From Colletotrichum lupini (taxonomy: Eukaryota; Ascomycota; Sordariomycetes; Glomerellales; Glomerellaceae), in NCBI RefSeq assembly GCF_023278565.1, contig NC_064677.1, positions 2,170,001 to 2,234,000 of the forward strand: 64,000 nt of DNA, written 5' to 3'. The notes under the pieces are model-generated. The model saw only the letters and a list, made by a program, of their open reading frames with translations. It searched no databases and was not told the origin of the DNA. Shown here one piece after another: positions 10,178 through 21,827 of the stretch. Position numbers and translations under genes: made by a program. Each line of letters opens with the position of its first letter. Positions within the stretch are counted from its first letter, which is position 1.

Positions 10178-11752
10178 ATGGCAATGAAGCGCCTCCAACA
10201 GCTCGGCAACCAACTCACACAGACCTCTCCTAAACCAGACGGAGAGACAATGGCCCCCGCAGACTCCAAATTCGCCCTCGACGAAAACGGCATCCCGCCG
10301 TTCGAGTCGCTGCCCCTCGGCAAAGACGACCCGCGCTTCTCGGCCTGGGGCCTCTACGGCGACAAGGACGAGCTGGGGACGCTGAACAGGTTGACCGACG
10401 AGCGCGTCGCTGCTGCTGCGAGGGAGGAGATTAAGACGGGCGCGAGGTAAACTGACATTTCCCAACTTAGTCTTGAACTTTAGCGACGTCATCATCACCG
10501 TCCCGATGTGAAACTTCACAATGCCCAAACATTGAGCCATGGTGAAGGAGCAAAGATTGAGGGGGTTTTGGAGTGGTGGAATCACCAAAACTGACGAAGT
10601 ACACAGAGTTTCCCTGAACTGGCCCCTGACAGCCCAATCCGCCCCCTTCTTCAACCGCCGCGCCTTCCACCACGACCTCTACCGCAAGCACCCGCGCTTC
10701 GTAAACGACGACGAGTGGACCTTCAACTCGCAGTCGTCGTCGCAGTGGGACGGCCTCCGGCACTTCGGGTACCAAAAGGAAGAAAAGTTCTACAACGGCG
10801 TCTCCATGGACGAGGTCCACGCCGTGGACGAGGAGGGGAGGCGGTCGACCGTGAATGGGATCCAAGGTACCCATCTCTCTCGATTTCCCCTGCTCTCCCG
10901 ATCGCTTCTTCCGTTTAGCTCTGTCGAGCGTCGAGTCTAACCCCCGTGTGCCTGTCACGGCGTGCTTGGGTTCCAACAGTGTGCTGACATCCCAGAAAAA
11001 GCCTGGCAGAAACACGGCATCGTCGGCAGAGGCGTCCTCGTAGACTACCACACCTGGCGCCTCGAGCAAAACATGCCCTACGACCCCTTTGCGCGCGACT
11101 CCATCCCCGTCGCGGATCTCCAGGCCTGCCTCAAGGCGCAGGGCACCGAGATCAAATTTGGTGACATACTCATCACCCGCACAGGTATATCCCCCCCCCC
11201 CCCTCTCCCCCTCTCTTCTGTCTTCTCTCCTCTCGCCCCCTGTCCCCATACCACGTCCCTCTCTCCCCACATCACAACTCTCTCACGAGAACATGACTTA
11301 AACAACAAAACGACAGGCTTCACAGCAACACACGCCTCCCTCCCCCCCTCAACCCTGTCCGACCACCTCGCCGCCAGCCCGCAGACCTTCTCCGGCGTAG
11401 CCCAATCCGAAGAGACCCTCCGCTGGGTCTGGTCCAACTTCTCCGCCGTGGCAGGCGACCAGCCGTCCTTCGAGTGCTGGCCCCACCGCGACCCGAAGCA
11501 CTGGATGCACGAGGTCCTCCTCGCCGGCTGGGGCATGCCCGTCGGCGAGCTCTTCGACCTGGAAGCGCTGGCGGCGCAGTGCAAGCGCGAAAAGAGGTGG
11601 AGCTTCTTCGTCGTGAGCGAGCCGTGCAATGTCCCCGGCGGTGTTGCGAGGTGAGATCAAGAGTACCCCGTTTGACTTGGAGTTGTCGAAGTCTGGTTTG
11701 CGTCTTGGCTGACGGATCGTATAGCCCACCCAATATTCTCGCCATCTTTTGA
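10178..11752 (+). CDS. Cyclase-family (kynurenine formamidase-like fold) hydrolase
   Basis: Exons 10178-10446, 10607-10866, 10996-11184, 11317-11650, 11725-11752; introns of 160, 129, 132 and 74 nt; 359 aa. The product matches fungal members of the cyclase superfamily (PF04199): FSAWGLYGDKDELGTLNRLT near the N terminus, then SQWDGLRHFGYQ, the GIVGRGVLVDYHTW block, an FGDILITRTGF stretch, and a C-terminal WPHRDPKHWMHEVLLAGWGMPVGE region. Related bacterial enzymes are metal-dependent amidohydrolases such as arylformamidase. The usual HxGTHxD metal motif is replaced by QWDGLRHFG, as in other fungal homologues, so the reaction is uncertain. The acceptor at 10995 was preferred over one 15 nt upstream because only it keeps frame (GIQEKAWQKHG). 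It is convergent with calcineurin. Confidence 0.85.
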
Positions 11753-12180
11753 AAGTCTGGTTTCCCCAGTTTCCCTGGTCCTCTGAGACACCGTATACAA
11801 AACTGCCAAATGCAAGCGAATGTAAAACACTTCGAGGAACATGAGGTTCAGTATCTGTCACCAGCTTGGAGAAGATTGCCGGGGTCCTGTGGTAAAATAA
11901 TCAACATGGTCAGCCAAAACCCCAGACTTACGCTGTCAAGCCTCCATCATGTAACCTACACTGTACACACGATAGCCTACGGTTTAGCACATAATCAAGA
12001 ACACGCCCCCAACACGCCCCCAGAGACCCTCGTGAAGTTGAAATGCTTTAATTGTATTCGTATGCCAGCTTTCCTAGCTGAGCTAATTTGTTGAAACAAA
12101 CCAAGCCTTGACGCCCTAGTGTGCTATCATCCGCCGCGGGCCTTCTATCGCCAACACCTCTACCCCAAGTAATCGCCGTC
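11753..12180. other. Convergent 3' flanks of the cyclase-family and calcineurin genes
   Basis: About 430 nt between two stop codons that face each other. No coding or repeat signal is seen beyond short chance frames. Confidence 0.5.
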
Positions 12181-14115
12181 TCATCCCTTGTGACTCTTAC
12201 GGTCGCTGCTAATGTGTCAGTCAAAGAAACTTCAAGGGGCGGTGCACCACAACTCACGTGCTCAATCTCCTAGAAAGTTGCTGCAGCTTCTTGTCATTGG
12301 CCGCATCCTCGGCCGCCTTCTCCAACGCCTGCTTCCGGTCCTCATCTTGCTGCTTCACAACCTCGTCGTGGCTGGGTGGAAGTCTCTCGTTCTGCAAATC
12401 AACCTTGCGAGCATCCTCGAATGTGTTGATGGCGTTCTTGATACCCTCGGCGCCTAGCATCAGGGTACCGGCAGGCAATCTGCCACCGGAGACGGTCTTC
12501 AACTCAGTGACACGCTCCGACTCTTCGCGCAACACCTGGAATACACGCGAGAGACGGCCAATGGCCAGAATCTTGTTCTTGATAGCCCGTCTCTTGTACT
12601 CGATCGACTCGGGATCCTGCGAGGCGCCGGAGAGGGGCGGCGACATGGGGCCGGGGGATGTGGACGACGGGGTGGCGTCCTCCTTGAGCTCCTCCTCTGA
12701 GCACGTGCTGAGGATGGCGATGAGCATATCGGTAATCTTTTCACCGACAAAGGGGAGCGACCAGGTGAAGACGTCCATGAAGTTGGGCAGCCAGTAGGGG
12801 TGAGGCGTGCAGTTGAACTGGCGAATGTTCATGACGTTGTTCTCGTACTTTAGCACGGCAGCCTTGTTGTTGTAGACGTCGAGGTAATTCGGCGCGGAGA
12901 AGATGGTCATGACACTGGGGAAACCCGTGGTGCGAGTCTTACGGTACATGCGGTAGCCGGCGTCTTGCGCCTCGTGGGCACGAATGACGGAAAGGAGGTT
13001 GTTCTTCTCGAGGAATGCGCATGCGGCGGGGTATGAGAAGAAGTAGGAGCATCCGCGGACGTGGTTGTGCAAAAAGTAGTCGCTCGTCTTTTCTTGGCCA
13101 AAGTCCTCGAGAGGGTCGGCCCAGAGGATGTCGCACATGAGGCCCTGGGTTGGGGGCTCGCGGAAGCGGTCAATCTGCGAGATACATCGTTAGCTATAAG
13201 CCTCGTACAGAGGCGAGTGTATACTCACGCTGCGCAAGTCGTCGAGAGTGTGAAGCTCCGGGCTCAGGCCACCGTGAATGCACAGGAACTGCTTGTTCAT
13301 GACGGCAGCCAGGGGCAGGCAGCAGAAGGACTCCATGCAGGCCTCGTAGATGGCCTCGGAGTACTTGTGCTTGCACTCGAGCTTGAAGGTGAAGTAGTCG
13401 GTCAAGTGGCGACACTCGTGGTTGCCGCGAAGCAGCCACAGAGTCTTGGGGTAGTGGATCTTCAAGCACCAGAGATACAGGACGCACTCGATGGAGAAGT
13501 AGCCTCTGTCGACGTAGTCGCCGAGGAAGAGATAGCGCGTCTCGGAGGGGTCGCCTCCGACTTCAAACAGCTTCATGAGGTCGTAGTACTGGCCGTGGAC
13601 GTCACCGCAGACGGTGATGGGCGCATCCATCTCGAGCAGGTTGGGCTCAGCGCGCAGGACCTCGGTACAGGTCTTGAGGATCCATAGAGCCTGCTCCTCG
13701 GTCAAGCGACCCTCGCGGTAGAAGTGCTGCTTGAGGAAGTTGATGTTGGGCTTTGTGTGGGTTTCGTCCTCGAAGAACTGCTCGTCAGAGGGCGTGAACA
13801 TGGCGGGGGCCTGGACGTCTGTGGCAAGAAATCAAGTTAGCGCTGAGGTCACTGGGTTGCGTGGAGACAAGCTCCAGACGAAGACATTCGCAGCGATGAC
13901 GGCGAGGCTGGCGGAGGCAAAGCAATAGCGGGAGCATCAAGCGTACCTTTGCAGACTCGCTCCATGGTGTTGACCTGGGTGCCGTCTTCCATGGTATGAA
14001 TGGTGAAATCAATCTCGGGCAGGGGCTTCTTCTCGCGAATGGCGCGGATGGCATTGTCGACCTGCTGCTGGGTGCGGCTGCCCTCGCCAGGCGTGCTGGC
14101 TCCCTCGGGGTCCAT
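12181..14115 (-). CDS. cna-1: Calcineurin A, Ca2+/calmodulin-dependent Ser/Thr phosphatase (PP2B catalytic subunit)
   Basis: Exons on the - strand: 14115-13947, 13818-13229, 13174-12258, 12208-12181; introns of 128, 54 and 49 nt; 567 aa. The phosphoesterase core is complete: [24 protein letters not shown] and HGGLSPE. It is followed by the calcineurin B-binding helix ([20 protein letters not shown]), a basic calmodulin-binding helix ([20 protein letters not shown]), and the autoinhibitory region ([20 protein letters not shown]). Calcineurin dephosphorylates Crz1-type factors and controls growth, stress response and virulence in fungi. The last exon is only 28 nt and was placed because splicing turns RRLST-stop into [13 protein letters not shown]. 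The gene is - strand, with its upstream region at 14116-15510. Confidence 0.97.
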
Positions 14116-15510
14116 GATTGCTGATGATGTGTGTGAAGATTGAAGCGGCGAAATCGAAAGGGGGTACTAATCGGCCGGGGGTATCTATGATGGATACGAG
14201 GGTACTCGGATGGCAGAGAAACAGAGCGGTGAAGGGGAACGGTTAGGCGAGAACCAGCTCTGGATCAAGTCGCGATGGGGAAAGGGGGCCTGCAAAGAGG
14301 CGAGCTGGGTGTGGAGCGAGGTCGTTGGGCACGAGACGGCAAGAGACGAGGCCAGGCTTTGCGATGCGATGCGAGGGGTAAAAATTGAGGTGAGAAAGAT
14401 AGGGCTGAGAAGGGGGAGTTGGGTGAAGGGAATTGGGACGGATGGGATGCACTTGGCCAGGTCTGTTCAGTCCAGTCCAGTGTTTGGAACCTAAAGGACC
14501 AGTCGTCGTCAGTCTCCAGTTTCTGGCTCGCTACGCAGGCGGGCACTTTACGAACGCTAAGTACTAAGGTACGGGAGGCGCCCTCCATTGATCAGTGATG
14601 CGGCATGCCAATCCAGGGCGTTCGGGGTGCTGGTGCTATCGCTCAGGTAAGCTGGGAGCTGGGGAACACGCACACCTCCATTGAATAGGTCACCACCTCA
14701 GATGAATTGGCAGGTGGCAGACGCCAAATGCCCTGCCCGCGGACGGCGGGACAATGAAGCTGCGTGTACATCCCACCTGGCGCCGGTTTGGGTGAGGAGA
14801 CAAGTACCTCAACTGACCCCTCTCTTTCGTGGCGAGAGGCAGCCACAGGCGCCCACCTCAGTTGCCTTTTCTGCCCCTTCCCCCCACTTCCTTCCACCAA
14901 AGTTGTACCGCAGTACATCGAGGAAGAACGGTACGTACCTGCTTTAGATGATGCTTCGCAGCTTCTTACGCAGTAGACCCTTTTTCTTCCCTTCCATTTC
15001 CCCTCCCCCTCCTCCATGCGGATAGCACCACAGCAAAAAGCACCAGCACTTTTTCCACTTCGCTTCGCCTCCAATTGCAGTGCACGCAGCCTGCAGCACG
15101 GTTCACCTCGGACTTTGCCAGCCAAAGATGGGAATATCACGACGCGCATTGGACGCAACCCGCTCGCCTGCCCCTCCTCCGCGTTTTCTCACCACACGGA
15201 CACGGGCCCAATTGTCTTAGAGTCTGTCATCATTCGCAGCCCTCTGTGCTGGGCCTGCGTTCTACCTCTATTCAGTCTATCGGCTGCACGTCTGTCTACT
15301 AGCATGGCAGCATGGCATCCCTGAGACTCGGCCGTGTAGCTGAACCATTCGAGCCAATGACCTTGATACGCAAGCAAGCTCCGGCTCGTCTTATCGGCTG
15401 ATCAAGTAGCCCCCGAAACCCCTTGCTCGCCGGCCGTTCTTTCCTCCAGCTCCGCCATCGCACTCTTCTTTCTCTGCGGCGTCATCATGGGTATCATTCT
15501 CTTCCGCCTC
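14116..15510. promoter_or_regulatory. Upstream region of calcineurin A and 3' flank of the SDR gene
   Basis: About 1.4 kb. The segment at 14870-15010 is very rich in C/T runs on the + strand, and purine-rich runs occur at 14200-14430. An open - frame (14643-15158) and the + frames beside it show no recognisable domain. Read as the calcineurin promoter and leader plus the downstream flank of the SDR gene. Confidence 0.45.
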
Positions 15511-16672
<1,162 letters not shown>

Positions 16673-17626
16673 ATTTAACAAGCGTCGACTCGACAGGACA
16701 GGGAGGAATATTGCCGCAAGAGGGTCTCTTTTCTTCTTTTGCTAATTCACTCAAACAAGGTTCTAGGGAGAAAGCTTCAACGCACTCTAAAGATATTGAG
16801 GATTCCACTCGACGATGTACATTCACGAAGCGGCCCCCTCGAGGGAGGAGCTAATACTAATACTAGTATGGCCGGCGCGCCGCGGCAATGAGTCCCTGGC
16901 TCATGCGCCGGAACAATCGACAGCGAGGTGACGCTGTGGGGCTCAAGGGGAGGTTCCCGGAGGGGAAGCTGTCTGCTCCATGTTGTGTCGCTCCACGCTA
17001 GGACGGATGGAGGGGTCAATGAGGTGTCTCAAAGCCGTCATTGACCCTGAAGACGGCCACTAGGGATATGCCTATGCATGGCTGCCGTCGTCGCAACATT
17101 CCCTTCCAGGCTTCTGCTGCATGTCTCAAGTCTTCTTCATCCTCGGTCGTTGCCGGGGGGGTTCCAGAACTTCCAGGTTCTTGTGGGGGGAACCTGGTGC
17201 CATGGGGTCCCGGCCTTCGGGGCTATTCGGGTCGCATTGTTCCTGAACTGGGCCGTGTCCAAGTCTCTAAAGATGCGAAATGTCAATTCCCAGTGTCCAC
17301 GGCGGGTTTGCTCAATGGGCCAAGGTCCTGAATCGCGGGGCCATCGGGGCTAAAACGCACATCCCCCGCCTTGACTCGACTGGCGCGCTTCTACACTACA
17401 GCCGCTTTTTACACTACAGGGGACATCGCGGGGGCACACAATGACACGAGACCCGGGCTGCCAGAAACGAAACGCGCGGGTCATCGGCCAAAACGCAGCG
17501 ATTGAACGGACGAGATGATATCAACGGTTTCCTCTTTGCGCCTTTACTCGCGAACCATGTGCTCCTTCACATGCCAATGCAGCTCCGCCCAAGACCTTTG
17601 ACACCCTATCATGTGTTCCGTCTACC
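16673..17626. other. Intergenic: promoter of the SDR gene and 3' flank of the TMLH gene
   Basis: Both neighbours are on the - strand. An AT-rich ACTAATACTAATACTAG repeat lies at about 16852-16867, followed by the palindromic GGCGCGCC at 16874. Open frames around 17041-17353 lack any recognisable content. Confidence 0.45.
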
Positions 17627-19833
17627 TCAGCCAACAACCTGGTTCAGGACCTGTTCATGGGGGAAGTTTGTGTTTCTCCAACGGGAGACAAAATCATCAC
17701 GGTTAACTATCGGTATTAGTTGCGTTGCTCGTGTGATGACCGGAGAAAGTCGAGATACTCACTGTAGGCGCCGGCGATGCGTCTTCTGCCCTCAAACGCA
17801 CTCCTACCGTGCATCACACGCCAGTTGTCAAAGACTGAAGACTGATTAGCATTTGTCCCGTCTCGTTTCAAGGCAAGACATGGCACCACTCACTCAAAAC
17901 CTGGCCGGGCTTCAGTTGCCACCAAAATTCAACGTCGGATCTCCGGAGAATGGCATCCCACTTGCGCGCCGCCGCATACCACGCGGTCGGCGAGACGTCG
18001 TCGGTAAACGGCACCACGCCGCGGTCGTCATTATTCCACCGCACCCGCTGCAGCGTCCGCGTCTGCGGGTCAACCTCGAGCACGGGGTACCGCTTGTCGG
18101 GAGATATCGTGATGCCTTCGTTGCCGCTCGCGTGCCAGGGCAGGCGCACCTTGGAGAGGATCTCGTACGCGGCCGGGTCTTCCTTTTGCAGGATCTGCGC
18201 CGCGTAAAAGGCGTCCACGAGGAGCGATTCGCCTCCGAGCTTGCCGTCTTCGGGTAGCTGCTGTCCCGGCGGAGCCTCGTGGGAGAGCATGTGGAAGGCT
18301 TGCAGGCCGGCCGGGTCGGTGAAGTAGGTCGTGTCCGTGTGCGCCGGGAGGGCGATGTTGGTGTAGGCCGTGTCGGCCATGGCGAGGTCCGGGACGAAGT
18401 CGTAGAAGCCGCCGTAGTGCGTCTCACGGATGAAGGCGATTCTCTCGAGCACGCGCTGTGTTGGTTCCGGGGTGTCGTAGGGGGTTCCGTCTACGAAGGC
18501 GAAGCCGTACTCGCGCTGTGGGTGTCAGTTGACCTATCATGCCCTGGTAGCAGAGGATTGGGCATGCTTACAATGAGGTTTGTCAACTTTGCGACGCCCG
18601 AGTCGTCCTTGTCGGTCATGAGGTGGTCGTACTCGACGACGGGGCGCCTTTCGCCCACGTCGGAGCCCCAGAAATGGGAGCTTGCGTGGAAGGTCAGTAA
18701 CTTGGTGTGATGTGATGGTACGAGATTGCCCCTTACTTGACTCGTTCCGGACTGCGGTGGTCATGTTGCAGGTAGTGCTTGATAAAGTGCCATGGGTAGA
18801 AGCTCTCGTGACCGTCTTGCTCCCCTAGTTGCGCATGACTGTCAAATCCGTGTTTCTTTTACGAGAGTGTTAGGAGGGGAGGGGGGCTTGGGTGTTGCAC
18901 CTACATGTCACCTTGATACCCTTTTCTTCCGACTTGATCTCGGAAGGTCTGATATCTTGGCTAATCTACATTTTCGTTCAACCAAATTGCCATTGTTAGT
19001 CGAGTTGGGGAAAGGCATTTCTGGGGAGTGGGAGGGGAACGGGTTAGGTGATTTGAAGGTTGGGGGCCATGTTGCCAGCAGCAGCAGCAGCAGCAGCAGC
19101 AGCTAGGAGGCACGGTGTGATCAAATGGAATAGGACAGACGGGGAGGGCTCACGGCGTATGTATCAAAGTTTCGTTGCGTGGTATCTTGGTTCACGCATT
19201 TGCTGCATCGACAGTTGTCTCTGTGTGCCGGTGGGGTTGTGTCAATTCGGCCGAGATATTGGATTTCTGGTGCTGAGGCTTGCTGATGCGGTTGGCGGAA
19301 ACGTACCTTAGCCAGAAATGGGGGCTGCGCGGTGGGAGAGAGTTTGTGTTAGTTGAGGTGTGTGGAAGATGGTCACGTCATGGTGAGGACCAGCTAGTTG
19401 CGCCGGAGCCGGGAGCCGGAGCCGGAGCCGGAGTTGCGGCCAGGGGACCGGGGAAGCCGAGCGGGAAGACGGGGGACGGGAGACGGGGAAAGAAGGCGGG
19501 GTTGTGATAAGGTAAGGCAGGTGCGGTGGGGTGGGTCAGGTTATGACCGGGACTTACAGCGTTGATCTACGGGTTGATACGCCCGTCAGCCCTTCGAATT
19601 GCACGCCTTCGGTGACGACCTTTGCGTTGAGCTGGCGGGCGGCGGCGGTTGCGGAGAGGTGTCTACTCGCGGATCCAAAGGTGCCACCACATGTGATGCG
19701 GCGGGGTGGTGCTCCGAATGCAGAAGCGGTACGCCTAGAACGGGGGAGTGAGACCTTCACGTGTCACACATGCGGACGACGACTGTACTACATACCTCGC
19801 GGCTCGGGGTGCGATGGTTCTCCAGGGGAGCAT
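17627..19833 (-). CDS. cbs-1: Trimethyllysine dioxygenase (TMLH), first enzyme of carnitine biosynthesis
   Basis: Ten exons on the - strand: 19833-19796, 19734-19558, 19324-19307, 19220-19154, 18965-18905, 18824-18737, 18680-18572, 18515-17894, 17834-17763, 17706-17627; every junction keeps phase; 443 aa. It is a Fe(II)/2-oxoglutarate enzyme that hydroxylates N6-trimethyllysine. An Arg/Ala-rich leader (MLPWRTIAPRAARRTAS) suggests mitochondrial import. The family's N-terminal metal-binding block is rebuilt across exons 3-4: WLRDNCRCSKC with downstream TQRNFDTYA. The catalytic TauD-like domain has HTDTTYF (His and Asp ligands), GGESLLVDAFYAA, and FDNWRVMHGRSAFEGRRR with the second His ligand and the oxoglutarate Arg. 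The C-terminal NRDDFVSRWR matches the family. The fungal symbol is borrowed from Neurospora. Confidence 0.93.
19076..19102. repeat. (CAG)9 trinucleotide repeat inside a TMLH intron
   Basis: Nine uninterrupted CAG units on the + strand (CTG in the transcript), within the 188-nt intron 18966-19153. This is the longest intron between TMLH internal coding exons apart from the 233-nt intron 19325-19557. Confidence 0.95.
19307..19324 (-). other. 18-nt micro-exon of TMLH
   Basis: Acceptor GCGCAG and donor GTACGT bracket 18 nt that, joined to their neighbours, complete L-P-H-F-W-L-R. This is the start of the conserved WLRDNCRC metal-binding block, so the micro-exon is needed for a normal protein. 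Confidence 0.8.
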
Positions 19834-21827
19834 TTTGGAGACCTACAGACGAACTAAAGGGGGAAAAGAAGCACTCTAGAGCCCAATCGGGTGGTGAGGT
19901 TCAGGTCCTGTGGGATGGAACTCTGATAACGGGCCGAGAGGAGGGTGGGAGGGAAGATGTAGGATAAGGTAAGGTAAAGTTGGAGAGAACGAACTCTGGG
20001 AAATGGGAATTTGGAACCCGGGATGATTTTGGTTGGTTTGTCTGAGAAATGCGACGGAGGCGGGATCTCGCGGGGGATCGGGAGGGGGCTCTGGCCTCTG
20101 GGGAAAGCTGAGAAAAGCCGAGAACAGGCGGGATTGGTACCGCTGGAGATGCTGTGGTTTTGGCACTGACATCAGCTGATTGCCCCTCCGTACTTACCGT
20201 ACCCCTGTCCACTGCTTTGTTACCACGCCCTGAGGATGGATTATGCCTCGGTCTAGCCAGTCGATTAGGTACCCGTTGAACAAAGCCTGGGCGGCCCCGA
20301 GTGGACATTTCGACTGTGGATGGGCTGAGTTGGGGAACAGGTACAAGAGTCCTGGCTGGAGTTCCTTGTGGGAAACATATCGTGGCATCTTGTGCTGCTC
20401 CCTCGGTGGACTGGTGCTCTCTCGCGTGTCATGATGGGCTACATCATGCCATCACTTGAGCCTCCACTGGTAGAGAGACTGCCTCATGGGGAATCCCTCG
20501 ACGAGGTGGTAGGATATGCAGTCGCAGCTACAGCCTGGATTGACGCTCGAGTTAATAATGTTCCATATACCATCCCGTCTAGCTAAGTACATTCTAGGCG
20601 GCAGAAATGCTCCACGATCAATCCGTCCGATGGTCCTAGTGCAGCTTGCACAGGCTCCGGCCTCAACTTCGGCCTCAACTCCGGCTCCGGCTTCCGCTCC
20701 CGAGAGGTGAGACTCGGAGGGCCGGAGCAGCCCCCATCCGGCAGCGTAACCTCCGAGGAGAGACGCCGTCCCGGGGGAAAAGCTCGTCATTCGGGCAGTG
20801 TTGGACAGATGGCCGGCCTTCAGTCCGCCGCCATGACACAACCTCGCAGACGCTCATGGGCATAGCCCAACATTTCGGCTCCCCTGATCAACGGCAGATC
20901 TTGCTTCCTCTTCCCGCCATACCACCTCCAGCATTACCACTGCCAGACAATTTCGCCACGTCGTCAAGAGTATGCCTCGCTAGACCCAACCGCGTTTGAT
21001 CGGCCTTCGTCCAGACCGTCTCTCGAGGCCCTCTCTCACAGGTTACACGCCTTCCAAATCCCGGACAGGTGGGATCTCGCCCAGAGGGTCCAAACACCAT
21101 AGCCGCCGTGACCGTTCTCCCGGGACACCTATTCCCACCTGCCTCGTCGACAACCACCCGATTTTCGGGTCCTGTCATCACCATCGTGGCATCCGGGTCC
21201 TGTACCCAGACCCTCTCAAGAAAAGGACGAGGAACAACAAGCGCCAGACTGCCACAATCGGCCTTCAGGTCAACCTCCTTACCCGTTCTGGCCATGTCTT
21301 GAGACGTTGCAGGGTGCAGCTTGCAGCAGACCCTCATGGCCGTCCACTCACATGACCTAGACGGCGCCGACAGAACGGTAAATTGGAAATTCTTCCTCCT
21401 TTCTTTGCTGTGTTGTCTCCTGCAGGTTGGCGTTTGCTGTTGTTGGAGCGGCGTTGGGGGTTTGTAAAGTGTTCGCGCGTAGACGGCTCGTGTGATTGGT
21501 CGCGCTTGGCGACGACGAGGACCGAACGTCGAAACCCCCCCCGTCATCGCGGCAGAGCATGTTCTGCGGTTGGTTCAATTGTTAGTTCTAAACTTCTAAC
21601 CAACGGCGTCTTTTAGTTTGCTTGTCTTGGCTGTTGTAGACGAGGCACTGATATACCGCGATGTCCTCTACGTGTATGTTCCGGCCGAGTGGCTTTTCCT
21701 TGAGTTGATGGTCTCTGTCTTGGTTGGATTCCCTTTGATATTACGATCTGTCTACCATTCTAGATCTCTTTCATTCTCTACAACCGCTTTCTTTTGGGAA
21801 TCTTCTTATAATCTTTGCATAAACAAC
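19834..21827. promoter_or_regulatory. Divergent upstream region between TMLH (-) and the cysteine-rich membrane protein (+)
   Basis: About 2 kb. Overlapping frames on both strands (20888-21547 on -, 20646-20999 and 20996-21355 on +) have no recognisable domains or splice-supported continuation. A GGCTCCGG-type low-complexity block sits at 20653-20702. The last 110 nt before 21828 are CT-rich, typical of a fungal leader. Confidence 0.45.
20671..20691. repeat. Inverted copy of a 21-bp block in the TMLH intron
   Basis: The reverse complement of 20671-20691 matches 19421-19441 at 20 of 21 positions (GCCGGAGCCGGAGTTG core). Both lie within low-complexity GGAGCC-type sequence, so shared composition may explain it. 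Confidence 0.6.

Noticed and set aside
9628..10233. 201-codon + frame between the phosphatase and cyclase genes
   Set aside because: It runs in the wrong frame into the start of the cyclase-family gene and has no recognised content.
13061..13687. 208-codon + strand frame
   Set aside because: Antisense to the calcineurin A catalytic exons.
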